Assembly: GCF_000952855.1 (NCBI RefSeq)
Contig: NZ_JSVU01000006.1
Location: forward strand, 1 to 64,000
DNA length: 64,000 nucleotides
DNA from: Aequorivita vladivostokensis
GTDB taxonomy: Bacteria > Bacteroidota > Bacteroidia > Flavobacteriales > Flavobacteriaceae
Direction of reading: 5' to 3'
Shown here: positions 1 through 8,282 of the stretch, piece by piece
Numbering within the stretch: the first letter of the stretch is position 1
How the letters are laid out: each line of letters starts with the position of its first letter
Position numbers and translations under genes: made by a program
The notes under the pieces: generated by a model
What the model was told of the DNA's origin: nothing
Seen by the model: the letters and a program-made list of their open reading frames with translations, nothing else
Database searches by the model: none

Positions 1-2
1 AG

Positions 3-251
3 GGGCGATTAAGGAACAGTATGTGTGTGAACGTCTATGAGAATCCCCATGCGGAGCGGATCAATGGCACTATAAAGAACAACTATCTGAAAGGATATAA
101 CCCCATAGGTTTTGAAGGATTAGTAAGAAGTTTAAATAAAGCAGTATATATGTACAACCATGAAAAACCCCATAGTTCAATCAACCATAAAACTCCCGTA
201 CAATTTGAAAAGGAAATAAAAATGAAAAAAGAATTAGTAACTTTAAATTAA
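3..251 (+). mobile_element. IS3-type transposase, C-terminal fragment (window edge)
   Basis: The frame is open from the first bases of the window, so this is the tail of a longer gene that starts outside it; the internal ATG at 21 is not a real start. The residues resemble the end of the IS3 OrfB DDE integrase core: the segment around PHAERINGTIKNNYL corresponds to the catalytic-glutamate region (A-E-x-x-x-G-x-x-K), and YNHEKPHSSINHKTP matches the usual YN..RPH..L...TP tail. The right end of the element should lie shortly after the stop, but I could not define an inverted repeat. Whether the upstream half is intact cannot be seen. Confidence 0.85.
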
Positions 252-290
252 ATAACCAACTTCAAAAAAGGTCAACCTTATTTAGTACTC

Positions 291-346
291 TACAAACCAC
301 AAACCACAAACCACAAACCACAAACTTCAAACTATAAACAGTAACC
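291..346 (+). repeat. Eight 7-bp units ending at the lpxD start codon
   Basis: Eight consecutive heptamers in one phase: tacaaac, four copies of cacaaac, then ttcaaac, tataaac and agtaacc. The last base is immediately followed by the GTG start codon of the LpxD-type gene, so the array forms its immediate leader. It belongs to the window-wide heptamer family described in the findings. No Shine-Dalgarno sequence is present. Confidence 0.85.
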
Positions 347-1285
347 GTGAAATTCCCAACTCCCCAAACCCTAGAAAATATAGCTGTCATAATCGGTTCC
401 GATTATGTGGGGGAACCTACGTTTCCGGTTTTTGGAATGAATGAGATTCACGTGGTACAGCCCGGAGATATCGTATTTGTGGACCATCCGAAATATTACG
501 ACAAGGCATTACAATCACAGGCCACCGTAATTCTTATCAATAAAAAGGTGGATTGTCCCGCCGGGAAGGCCCTGTTGATTTCCGAAGATCCTTTTCGTGA
601 TTTTAATAAACTTACCCATTATTTTAAACCGTTCAAAAGTGCAAATAGTGCGATTTCAGAATCCGCTGAAATAGGTAAAGACACGGTAATTCAACCCAAT
701 GTTTTCGTTGGAAATAATGTGAAAATTGGCCGCAATTGCCTAATCCATTCCAACGTTTGTATTTACGACAATACAATAATTGGCAATAACGTAACCATTC
801 ACGCAGGCACCGTCTTGGGCAGCGATGCTTTCTATTACAAAAACCGCCCTGAAAAATTCGATAAACTTTTAAGTGGGGGTAATGTGGTAATCGAAGACAA
901 CGTAGATTTGGGTGCCCTTTGTACTATCGATAAAGGGGTAACGGCATCAACAACCATTGGCGAAGGCTCTAAACTTGACAATCAGGTTCACGTAGGTCAT
1001 GATACCGTTATTGGAAGACGCTGCTTGATTGCTTCTCAAGTGGGCATCGCTGGTTGTGTGCTGATAGAGGATTTTGTGACCATCTGGGGTCAGGTGGGCA
1101 TAACCAGTGGTATAACCATAGGTGAAAAGGCAGTAATCTCTGCACAAAGCGGTGTTAGTAAATCACTTTCGGGCCACAAGGCATATTTTGGTTCTCCCGC
1201 AGATGAATTCAGAAAAAAATATAAAGAATTGGCTTCCATCAAGCTGATTCCGGATATCATTGAAAAATTGGATAAATTATCATGA
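347..1285 (+). CDS. lpxD: LpxD-type UDP-3-O-acylglucosamine N-acyltransferase
   Basis: 312 residues beginning at a GTG; the N-terminus KFPTPQTLENIAVIIG fits the LpxD uridine-binding domain, which supports this start. From about residue 100 there is a left-handed beta-helix of hexapeptide repeats ([IV]G...V.I). The catalytic His of LpxD falls in DNQVHVGHDTVIG. Enzymes of this family transfer a 3-hydroxyacyl chain from ACP to UDP-3-acyl-glucosamine in lipid A synthesis. It is slightly shorter than E. coli LpxD (341). Flavobacteria often carry a second lpxD-like gene next to sucD away from the main lpx cluster, so this may be the paralogue and its substrate is less certain. The next gene overlaps its stop by 4 bp (ATGA), indicating co-translation. 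Confidence 0.88.
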   Translation: MKFPTPQTLENIAVIIGSDYVGEPTFPVFGMNEIHVVQPGDIVFVDHPKYYDKALQSQATVILINKKVDCPAGKALLISEDPFRDFNKLTHYFKPFKSANSAISESAEIGKDTVIQPNVFVGNNVKIGRNCLIHSNVCIYDNTIIGNNVTIHAGTVLGSDAFYYKNRPEKFDKLLSGGNVVIEDNVDLGALCTIDKGVTASTTIGEGSKLDNQVHVGHDTVIGRRCLIASQVGIAGCVLIEDFVTIWGQVGITSGITIGEKAVISAQSGVSKSLSGHKAYFGSPADEFRKKYKELASIKLIPDIIEKLDKLS

Positions 1286-1695
1286 GCAAAAAAGCAAAAG
1301 ACGTAGTAAGGGATTTTTACAGATCAGATATTTTAAGGGACGATACCGTAATGGAACGATTCTTTCACCCAGAATTGGTGCTTATTTGGAACAGTGCCAA
1401 CGGATTATCTATCATGAACTATGATGATATTGTAAATTTCTTTAGTGAAGTAAGACGATCTTATAATGATTTAAGAATTGAGGTGAGTCATTTGCTGGCG
1501 GATGACAACCACGTAACCATTCGCTATAAATATTATATCCGCACTATGGAAAATCCCGATGAAGAATTGGGGATTGCCCACTTTATCGCAATTTGGGAGG
1601 TGAAGGATGATAAGCTATACCGAGGATACCAAGTTAGCCAACCCGTTACCGATAAAGATGATACCAATGAAAGCTACCACCGAGTTAAGGTGTAA
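1282..1695 (+). CDS. NTF2/SnoaL-like domain protein
   Basis: 137 residues with the NTF2-like pattern: N-terminal helices (DVVRDFYRSDILRDDTVMERFFHPELVL), a cone-shaped beta-sheet core (LRIEVSHLLADDNHVTIRYKYYI) and the HFIAIWEVKDDKLYRGYQ ending typical of SnoaL-like or ketosteroid-isomerase-like proteins. No specific catalytic residues can be assigned and the substrate is unknown. The start overlaps the upstream acyltransferase stop (ATGA), so the two are one transcription unit. Confidence 0.75.
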   Translation: MSKKAKDVVRDFYRSDILRDDTVMERFFHPELVLIWNSANGLSIMNYDDIVNFFSEVRRSYNDLRIEVSHLLADDNHVTIRYKYYIRTMENPDEELGIAHFIAIWEVKDDKLYRGYQVSQPVTDKDDTNESYHRVKV

Positions 1696-1723
1696 TATCT
1701 TTTAAAAGCCATCCCAAAAGCCG

Positions 1724-1731
1724 TATCTTTG
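1724..1731 (+). promoter_or_regulatory. Bacteroidota -7 box (TATCTTTG) upstream of sucD
   Basis: TATCTTTG matches the Bacteroidota sigma-ABfrA -7 consensus TANNTTTG and lies 74 bp before the sucD ATG. The -33 element is weak (TTTTAA about 20 bp upstream). This suggests sucD has its own promoter despite following the lpxD unit. Confidence 0.55.
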
Positions 1732-1805
1732 CGGCAATTCAGAAAAACCTACATGAGATTTCACTTCAATAATAAATAGAAATAATTAATAGAAAATAAT
1801 TAGCA

Positions 1806-2678
1806 ATGAGCGTTTTAGTAAATAAAAATTCAAAAATAATAGTTCAAGGTTTCACCGGTAGCGAAGGTACATTCCACGCCGAACAAATGATTGAATACGG
1901 AACCAATGTAGTAGGAGGGGTAACCCCAGGAAAAGGTGGCCAAAAACATCTTGACAAACCTGTGTTCAATACCGTTTCAGAAGCAGTTGAAAAAACAGGT
2001 GCCGATACGTCTATTATTTTCGTTCCGCCAGCATTTGCTGCAGACGCCATTATGGAAGCTGCCGATGCAGGTATTAAGGTAATTATCACTATTACCGAAG
2101 GAATTCCAGTAAAAGATATGATTACTGCATCAAACTATATAAAAGACAGAGATTGTCGCCTTATTGGTCCTAACTGCCCAGGTGTTATTACTCCGGGAGA
2201 AGCGAAAGTGGGTATTATGCCTGGTTTCGTTTTCAAAAAAGGAACCGTGGGCATCGTTTCAAAATCGGGAACCCTTACCTATGAAGCCGCAGACCAAGTA
2301 GTGAAGCAGGGCCTTGGCATTACAACGGCTATCGGGATTGGTGGTGATCCCATCATCGGTACAACCACTAAGGAAGCTTTGGAAATGCTTATTAACGATT
2401 CCGAAAGCGAAGCCGTGGTTATGATCGGGGAAATTGGTGGCCAACTTGAAATAGATGCCGCCAACTGGTACAAAAACAGCGGTATAAAAAAGCCCGTTAT
2501 TGGCTTTATTGCCGGTGAAACTGCGCCAGCGGGACGAACCATGGGCCACGCCGGAGCCATCGTTGGTGGAAGCGACGATACGGCACAGGCAAAGAAAAAA
2601 GTAATGCGCGAGTGTGGCATCCACGTGGTAGATTCGCCTGCGGAAATTGGAAAGAAAGTAAAAGAAGTATTGGGTTAA
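1806..2678 (+). CDS. sucD: Succinate-CoA ligase, alpha subunit
   Basis: 290 residues, the usual SucD length. The N-terminal CoA-binding Rossmann fold shows GFTGSEGTFHAEQM near residues 16-30 and GPNCPGVITPGE near 120. The phosphorylated histidine is H248 in the GHAGAIVGG motif. It catalyses succinyl-CoA + NDP + Pi to succinate + CoA + NTP in the TCA cycle, as alpha/beta with SucC, which is not in this window. A strong terminator follows directly. Confidence 0.97.
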   Translation: MSVLVNKNSKIIVQGFTGSEGTFHAEQMIEYGTNVVGGVTPGKGGQKHLDKPVFNTVSEAVEKTGADTSIIFVPPAFAADAIMEAADAGIKVIITITEGIPVKDMITASNYIKDRDCRLIGPNCPGVITPGEAKVGIMPGFVFKKGTVGIVSKSGTLTYEAADQVVKQGLGITTAIGIGGDPIIGTTTKEALEMLINDSESEAVVMIGEIGGQLEIDAANWYKNSGIKKPVIGFIAGETAPAGRTMGHAGAIVGGSDDTAQAKKKVMRECGIHVVDSPAEIGKKVKEVLG

Positions 2679-2697
2679 TTCTTTTGAATTTATAGAT

Positions 2698-2730
2698 AAA
2701 AAGCTCTGTGAAATTCACAGGGCTTTTTTT
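2698..2730 (+). terminator. Intrinsic terminator after sucD
   Basis: A stem AAAAGC-CTGTGAA pairs with TTCACAG-GCTTTT around a very short loop, with one internal mismatch, followed by a run of T at 2724-2730. It lies 20 bp after the sucD stop. Confidence 0.85.
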
Positions 2731-2753
2731 ATGGAGAACCCGCAACCTTTTGT

Positions 2754-2761
2754 TATATTTG
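2754..2761 (+). promoter_or_regulatory. -7 box (TATATTTG) upstream of fabG
   Basis: TATATTTG is a perfect TANNTTTG match just after the sucD terminator. Transcription from it would place the palindromic repeat at 2774-2826 inside the 5' untranslated leader of fabG. The -33 element is not clear. Confidence 0.5.
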
Positions 2762-2773
2762 ACCATAAGATAG

Positions 2774-2826
2774 AACCTGCAAGGTTTTCCAAACCTTGTA
2801 GGTTTTCCAAACCTTGTAGGTTTTTT
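2774..2826. repeat. Palindromic intergenic repeat (aacctgcaaggtt / aaccttgtaggtt)
   Basis: aacctgcaaggtttt is followed by two tandem copies of a 17-bp unit (ccaaaccttgtaggttt). CCTGCAAGG and CCTTGTAGG are complementary apart from one wobble, so the segment folds into a hairpin. Similar short palindromes recur between genes in Flavobacteria. It lies between the putative fabG promoter and the fabG ATG. Confidence 0.75.
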
Positions 2827-2854
2827 ACCAACCATCAAAACACCTTTTAAAAAT

Positions 2855-3601
2855 ATGAAATTACTGGAAGGAAAAACAGCAATCATCACAGGCGGTAGCC
2901 GCGGAATTGGAAAAGGAATCGTTGAAACATTCGCCCAACACGGCGCCAATGTGGCTTTCACATACAGCTCTTCGGCCGAAGCGGCAAATGCCTTGGCAGA
3001 TGAAATTTCAAAAACCGGCGTAAAGGCAAAGGCCTATAAAAGCGATGCTGCTTCCTATGACGAGTCGCAAAAATTGGCTGAAGAGGTTTTGAAGGATTTC
3101 GGAAGCATCGATATTCTCGTAAACAACGCCGGCATTACCAAAGACAACCTGTTGATGCGTATTTCCGAGGAAGATTTTGACAAGGTAATCGAGGTAAACC
3201 TCAAATCGGTATTCAATATGACAAAAGCCGTACAGCGCGCTATGTTGAAACAACGCAAAGGCTCCATCATCAATATGAGCTCCGTGGTTGGTGTGAAAGG
3301 AAACGCCGGACAGACCAATTACGCAGCCTCAAAAGCTGGAATTATTGGTTTTACGAAATCAGTTGCCCTGGAACTGGGTTCCCGCGATATTCGCTGTAAC
3401 GCCATCGCTCCCGGTTTCATCGAAACTGAAATGACCGGAAAACTGGACGAAGCCACCGTACAGGGTTGGCGCGATGCCATTCCGTTAAAGCGTGGCGGCA
3501 CTCCCGAGGATATTGCAAATGCTTGCGTTTTTCTTGCCAGCGATCTCTCTGCTTACGTTACTGGCCAAGTGCTGAACGTTGACGGGGGGATGCTTACTTA
3601 A
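2855..3601 (+). CDS. fabG: 3-oxoacyl-ACP reductase
   Basis: 248 residues, a classical SDR of FabG length. Visible motifs: TGGSRGIGKG (NADPH-binding TGxxxGxG, residues 12-21), NNAG near residue 89, the catalytic Ser in INMSSVVG, the YAASK (YxxxK) pair near residue 154, and the C-terminal VTGQVLNVDGGM. FabG reduces 3-oxoacyl-ACP to 3-hydroxyacyl-ACP in fatty acid elongation. It stands alone here rather than in a fab cluster. Confidence 0.92.
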   Translation: MKLLEGKTAIITGGSRGIGKGIVETFAQHGANVAFTYSSSAEAANALADEISKTGVKAKAYKSDAASYDESQKLAEEVLKDFGSIDILVNNAGITKDNLLMRISEEDFDKVIEVNLKSVFNMTKAVQRAMLKQRKGSIINMSSVVGVKGNAGQTNYAASKAGIIGFTKSVALELGSRDIRCNAIAPGFIETEMTGKLDEATVQGWRDAIPLKRGGTPEDIANACVFLASDLSAYVTGQVLNVDGGMLT

Positions 3602-3605
3602 AAAA

Positions 3606-3701
3606 GTGTTCAGTGTTCAGTGGCAGTGTGCAGTTCTACTCTAAACTCATCAACATTTAAGCATTTAAACTTTAAAACCCCTAAACATTTAAACTTTTTC
3701 A
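3606..3701 (+). repeat. Degenerate heptamer spacer between fabG and the VWA gene
   Basis: The spacer begins gtgttca gtgttca gtggcag tgtgcag and drifts into words such as catttaa, actttaa and taaactt. A 7-bp phase can be followed over most of the segment up to the GTG start at 3702, with a slip near the end. It is related in wording to the spacers at 49312 and 49698. Confidence 0.6.
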
Positions 3702-5735
3702 GTGTCCACAGAAACTATACTTTACATAATCCTCGCCGGAGTAGTATCAATCGCTCTGGCGGTTTTTATGTATGGCTATAGGTCAAAACAAACGGGTTCG
3801 CTGCGATGGGTGTTTGGGATTCTTCGGTTTATAACCTTGTTTTTAATTCTGCTTTTAATTATCAACCCAAAATTCAAAAGTGAAACCTATACCATTGAAA
3901 AGCCGAAACTTCCCGTGCTTATTGACAATTCGGCTTCAATAGGGGAGTTGGGGCAAACGAAAAACGTTTCAGCATTCCTTCAAAAACTGAAAGAGAATAA
4001 CGAACTCAACGATAAATTTGATGTTTCCTATTATTCCTTCGGAAATGATTTCCGCGAAAGCGATTCCCTTTCCTTTGATGAAAAGAATACCAACATTTCC
4101 AAAGCACTGACTTCGGCCAACGAACTTTTCAAAAACCAAACCGCACCCACAATCGTCATAACCGACGGAAACCAAACCCTCGGCAACGATTACGAATTTT
4201 CTTCGGCTACCTTTAAAAACCCGATTTATCCGGTGATTTTGGGCGATTCCATACAATACACCGACCTAAAGATTGAACAACTAAACACAAACCGGTACGC
4301 ATTCCTAAAAAACCAATTTCCCGTTGAAGTTATTCTGAATTACAGCGGCACAGAGCCGGTAAATTCTGAATTTGTAGTTACCCAAGGCGCGGCGACGGTT
4401 TATAGAACCAACGTTTCCTTTTCGGAAAATGAAACTTCAAAAACCCTTAACTTCACCTTAAATGCCTCCAGCGTCGGACTCCAAAAATACAGCGCGCAAA
4501 TCCTGCCGCTTGCCGATGAAAAAAACAAAACCAACAACAGCAAACAGTTTGCCGTGGAAGTGATTGACCAAGCCACCAACGTTTTGGTCGTGAGCAAAAT
4601 TACCCACCCCGATTTGGGCGCACTAAAAAAAGCGATTACCTCCAACGAACGGCGAACGGTTGCGTTTAAAAAACCTGCGGAGGCCATGAGCGTTTTAAAT
4701 GATTTTCAGCTGGTAATCCTGTATCAACCGGACCGCAGTTTCGCTTCGGTTTTTGCTGAAATTGAAAAGTTGAATAAAAACACTTGGATCATTTCGGGCC
4801 TGCAAACGGATTGGTATTTTTTAAATGGCGCGCAGGACAATTTCAACAAAGAAACTTCCAACGCCAGTGAGGACGTTCAAGCTAAACTGAACAGCAACTA
4901 CGGCACTTTTGCGGTTGAGGATATTGGCTTTGACGATTTCCCGCCGCTCCACACCGAGTTTGGCGCATTGACCATCAGCGTTCCAAATGAGGCAATGCTG
5001 GCACAGACCGTGAGCGGCATCGATAACGGAAACCCGATGCTCGCCACGATGGAAATAAACGGCAAACGAGACGCAATCTGGGAAGGCGAAGGCTTTTGGC
5101 GGTGGCGCGCCCGCAGTTTTTTGGAAACCGAAAGTTTTCAAAGTTTTGACGATTTCATAGGAAACCTCGTTCAATATTTGGCTTCAAACAAACGCCGAAG
5201 CAGGTTGGAAGTCTCTTCGGAAACCTTTTATTACAACAACAATCCCATAAAGATTTCGGCACAGTACTTCGACAAAAATTATGTTTTTGACAATCGTGCC
5301 TCGTTGAATATTTCAGTAAAAAATACCGAGACGGAAAAACAGACCGTTTTCCCGATGCTGCTGCGAAACAATTATTACGAGGTAGATTTAAACAGTCTTC
5401 CGGCTGGAGAGTACAATTACACGGTTTCGGTGGCAAACGAAGCGATTTCAAGCAGTGGCAATTTCACTATTTTGGATTTTAATGTGGAGCAGCAATTCCT
5501 CAATGCCGATGTTCCAAAACTTCGGCGCGTGGCCCAAAACACTAACGGAAAAGCCTTTTTTGCCACACAGGGCGATTTGCTTATCAATGCCTTGGTTGAT
5601 AATACTAACTTCCAAAACATCGAGAAAAGCGAGCAAAAAGTGGTACCTTTGGTGGATTGGAAATATCTTCTCGCCCTTATCGTTCTCGCCCTCGCAGCAG
5701 AATGGTTTATAAGAAAATATAACGGACTCATCTAA
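3702..5735 (+). CDS. Membrane-anchored VWA-domain protein
   Basis: 677 residues from a GTG start. Two hydrophobic segments at the N-terminus (about 5-25 and 38-58) are followed by a von Willebrand A-like domain with a MIDAS-type DxSxS (LIDNSASIG) and TDGNQTLG. A long extracytoplasmic part with Ig-like beta segments follows, and a C-terminal membrane helix (YLLALIVLALAAEWF). This is the architecture of the large BatA/BatB-like or DUF4159-type membrane proteins of Bacteroidota, whose function is not established. It was probably annotated elsewhere as a hypothetical or VWA protein. The prohibitin-like gene follows by 25 bp and may be co-transcribed. Confidence 0.75.
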   Translation: MSTETILYIILAGVVSIALAVFMYGYRSKQTGSLRWVFGILRFITLFLILLLIINPKFKSETYTIEKPKLPVLIDNSASIGELGQTKNVSAFLQKLKENNELNDKFDVSYYSFGNDFRESDSLSFDEKNTNISKALTSANELFKNQTAPTIVITDGNQTLGNDYEFSSATFKNPIYPVILGDSIQYTDLKIEQLNTNRYAFLKNQFPVEVILNYSGTEPVNSEFVVTQGAATVYRTNVSFSENETSKTLNFTLNASSVGLQKYSAQILPLADEKNKTNNSKQFAVEVIDQATNVLVVSKITHPDLGALKKAITSNERRTVAFKKPAEAMSVLNDFQLVILYQPDRSFASVFAEIEKLNKNTWIISGLQTDWYFLNGAQDNFNKETSNASEDVQAKLNSNYGTFAVEDIGFDDFPPLHTEFGALTISVPNEAMLAQTVSGIDNGNPMLATMEINGKRDAIWEGEGFWRWRARSFLETESFQSFDDFIGNLVQYLASNKRRSRLEVSSETFYYNNNPIKISAQYFDKNYVFDNRASLNISVKNTETEKQTVFPMLLRNNYYEVDLNSLPAGEYNYTVSVANEAISSSGNFTILDFNVEQQFLNADVPKLRRVAQNTNGKAFFATQGDLLINALVDNTNFQNIEKSEQKVVPLVDWKYLLALIVLALAAEWFIRKYNGLI

Positions 5736-5760
5736 AAATTAACCCATATAAAAATATACA

Positions 5761-6576
5761 ATGGAAAAATTACCCAAACTCACAATACCCGTCATCGTAG
5801 GAATTATTTTGCTGATAATTTTAGTATCAAAATCTTCGGTTACTATTGACTCCGGTCACGCAGGTGTGCTATATCAAACTTTTGGAAACGGTGTGGTTAC
5901 CGATGAACCGCCGCTTGGCGAAGGTTTTCATATTATTGCGCCTTGGAATAAGGTTTTCGTTTATGAAGTACGCCAACAAGAACTTAGTGAAAAAATGCAG
6001 GTACTATCCAGCAACGGACTTGAAATTAAATTGGATGCTTCTGCTTGGTATCAACCCATTTACAGTGATGTTGCCAAGTTACACCAAGAAAAAGGAGAAG
6101 ATTATTTGCAACGTGTTATTCAGCCAGCCATCAGAAGTGCGGCAAGAAGTGTTGTAGGTCGTTATACGCCCGAACAATTGTATTCTACCAAGCGAGATGC
6201 AATTCAAGAAGAAATTTTTGAGGAAACCAAAAAAATTCTTGACAAACAATACGTACAATTAAATGAAATTTTGGTGCGCGATGTAACCCTACCGCCAACA
6301 ATTAAAGATGCGATCGAAAGAAAACTGAAGCAGGAACAAGAATCTTTGGAATATGAATTTAGACTCGTAACAGCAGATAAAGAAGCTCAAAAAGTTAGAA
6401 TTGAAGCCCAAGGAAAAGCAGATGCGAATGCTATTTTAAGTGCTTCATTAACAGATAAAATCCTTCAGGATAAAGGAATTGACGCCACATTAGAACTTGC
6501 AAAATCACCAAATGCCAAAGTAGTGGTGGTTGGTTCTGGTGATAGCGGATTGCCTTTGATTTTGGGGAATAACTAA
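5761..6576 (+). CDS. Prohibitin-family SPFH/band 7 membrane protein
   Basis: 271 residues. One N-terminal membrane helix (IPVIVGIILLIILVSKSS) is followed by a PHB/SPFH domain (SGHAGVLYQTFGNGVV..., DASAWYQPIYSDV) and a coiled-coil segment rich in E/K/Q (AIERKLKQEQESLEYEFRLVTADKEAQKVRIEAQGKA). The C-terminus has AKVVVVGSGDSGLPLILG, as in bacterial prohibitin homologues. These form large ring assemblies in the inner membrane that organise lipids or modulate proteases such as FtsH; that role is known for the family and only inferred here. A terminator follows at 6637. Confidence 0.88.
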   Translation: MEKLPKLTIPVIVGIILLIILVSKSSVTIDSGHAGVLYQTFGNGVVTDEPPLGEGFHIIAPWNKVFVYEVRQQELSEKMQVLSSNGLEIKLDASAWYQPIYSDVAKLHQEKGEDYLQRVIQPAIRSAARSVVGRYTPEQLYSTKRDAIQEEIFEETKKILDKQYVQLNEILVRDVTLPPTIKDAIERKLKQEQESLEYEFRLVTADKEAQKVRIEAQGKADANAILSASLTDKILQDKGIDATLELAKSPNAKVVVVGSGDSGLPLILGNN

Positions 6577-6636
6577 ACCTGCTGATAGGTCGAGACCTCT
6601 TTTAATCTACTTATAAGAACTACAATTTATTTAATA

Positions 6637-6662
6637 AACTTTCCCGCGCGGAAGGTTTTTTT
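6637..6662 (+). terminator. Intrinsic terminator after the prohibitin-like gene
   Basis: AACTTTCC CGCGC GGAAGGTT followed by a run of T. The stem is short but GC-rich, and lies 60 bp after the stop. Confidence 0.65.
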
Positions 6663-6764
6663 ATGAGTCTATAATTCCTTTTATAGAACAAATATTATTC
6701 CTATAAATCCAAGTTTATAGTATAAATAACCTTTCAGTGTTCCTCAGAAAAATTTGATAGACCA

Positions 6765-6792
6765 TTGATTGTGAGCATATTGTTTACTTTTA
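6765..6792 (+). promoter_or_regulatory. Promoter of the DUF4386-like gene
   Basis: TTG at 6765-6767 and TACTTTTA at 6785-6792 (TANNTTTG with one mismatch) are separated by 17 bp. The transcript would start near 6799, which makes the TTG at 6799 an unlikely start codon and favours the ATG at 6874. Confidence 0.5.
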
Positions 6793-6873
6793 TTAAATTT
6801 GAAACGTATAAAAATGAATCTGAAAGAAGGCAAACGACCTTCCTATGCGTTATATTTAAACTGTAATTTTAAT

Positions 6874-7503
6874 ATGAACCCGAGACAACTATCCATTATC
6901 GCCGGACTTAGTTATTTGGTAATTTTCTTTGCCGCAATATTCGCCAACTTTTTTGTTTTGGAATCCTTGCTTGCCGCCCCGCTCGAAACAGTTCAGCAAA
7001 ACAATTTAATGGTGCGCTTTGGGGCCGTGGCCTTTCTCGCGGCGGCGGTTTTTGATGTTGTCGTAGCTTGGGCACTCTATCTTTTGTTCAAAAAACACCC
7101 CTTGACAAATCTAAGTACCTATTTCAGGATTATGCACGCGGCCATTATGGGGATTGCGGTTTTTGCTTTGATGTTAACAGTGTCGCTGACCACTGCTGCG
7201 GAAATTCTTAAACAAGTGGAAATCTTCAATATTATGTGGTTAATTGGATTATTTTTCTTCGGGATTCATTTAATACTGCTTGGGAGAATTCTTCAAAAAC
7301 CATTTTTCATCGTGTTTTTTCTCATTCTTGCAGGAATGATGTACCTGCTCGACACTGCAGCACATTTTTTATTGGTCAATTATGATGAATACAGTTCCAT
7401 CTTTTTGACTCTCGTGGCTATTCCAAGTGTAATAGGCGAGATGTCGCTGGCAGTGTGGCTTTTGGTAAAAGGAGGTAAAAGTGCGCTAAAAGAATTAAAA
7501 TAA
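6874..7503 (+). CDS. DUF4386-like integral membrane protein
   Basis: 209 residues from the ATG at 6874; the frame is open further upstream (TTG at 6799), but the start MNPRQLSIIAGLSYLVIF is characteristic of DUF4386 proteins. About six hydrophobic helices can be seen, including VRFGAVAFLAAAVFDVVVAWALYLLF and FHLILLGRIL-like segments typical of the family. Its function is unknown. The stop TAA directly abuts the ATG of the next gene, so the two are likely co-expressed. Confidence 0.75.
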   Translation: MNPRQLSIIAGLSYLVIFFAAIFANFFVLESLLAAPLETVQQNNLMVRFGAVAFLAAAVFDVVVAWALYLLFKKHPLTNLSTYFRIMHAAIMGIAVFALMLTVSLTTAAEILKQVEIFNIMWLIGLFFFGIHLILLGRILQKPFFIVFFLILAGMMYLLDTAAHFLLVNYDEYSSIFLTLVAIPSVIGEMSLAVWLLVKGGKSALKELK

Positions 7504-8265
7504 ATGCTTAGATTTTTTAGAAGAATAAGACAGAACTTACTCGCCGAAAAGAAATTTACAAAATATCTTTTTTACGCCTTTGGAGAAATTATCTTGGTTG
7601 TAATCGGCATCTTGATTGCCCTTGCCATCAACAACGCCAACCAAAAACGATTGACTGAAAAAAACGAAGTAACTTATTTAATGGGCTTAAAGGAAGAATT
7701 TCAGACCAGTAAATTGAAATTAAAGGAATTGATTGCGGTTAACCAAGACAATTACAACGGTGCCAAGCAAATACTGGCATATACCGGCGATCCTTCTGCA
7801 GCGCCTTCGGAAGAAGAATTTTCAAAAGTTTTGTATTCCACTTTTTCAACCGATATCGCTTTTAACCCCAACAACTCACTTTTGCAGGAAATTATCAATT
7901 CCGGAAATTTAAAAAATCTTTCCAACCCCGAATTGAGAATACAGTTGACCAATTGGATCTCAACTATTGAAGATATTCGAAGACAGGAGGAAGAACTTGG
8001 CATTCAGCGCATAAAAGTCCTGGATATGTTCCGCACAAATGATTACAGCCTGCGCACCATCTTTGAAAAGGCCGGAGTGTCTGAATCCATTGGCTTGCCC
8101 AGCACCGACGTCCCAGAAAGTAACCTAAATTTATTGGATTCAAAGGAATTTGAAAATAATGTGCTCATGTTTATCATCACCAGTTACGCAACTGAAGAGG
8201 TTCATTATCGTCCCCTAATGCAAGATTTGGATAAAATCCTGAAACTGATTGACGGTACAAAATAA
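7504..8265 (+). CDS. DUF6090-family single-pass membrane protein
   Basis: 253 residues. The N-terminus (FFRRIRQNLLAEKKFTKYLFYAFGE) followed by one membrane helix (IILVVIGILIALAIN, about residues 30-45) is the hallmark of DUF6090 proteins, which are abundant in Flavobacteriia. The rest is a predicted helical soluble domain (KLKLKELIAVNQDNYNGAKQIL...). Function is unknown. The start codon abuts the DUF4386-like stop. Confidence 0.8.
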   Translation: MLRFFRRIRQNLLAEKKFTKYLFYAFGEIILVVIGILIALAINNANQKRLTEKNEVTYLMGLKEEFQTSKLKLKELIAVNQDNYNGAKQILAYTGDPSAAPSEEEFSKVLYSTFSTDIAFNPNNSLLQEIINSGNLKNLSNPELRIQLTNWISTIEDIRRQEEELGIQRIKVLDMFRTNDYSLRTIFEKAGVSESIGLPSTDVPESNLNLLDSKEFENNVLMFIITSYATEEVHYRPLMQDLDKILKLIDGTK

Positions 8266-8282
8266 AATGTTCCTAAAAACTT

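Noticed and set aside
21-251. A complete 76-residue gene starting at ATG 21
   Set aside because: The frame is open to the window start and the sequence is the end of a transposase; the ATG is internal.
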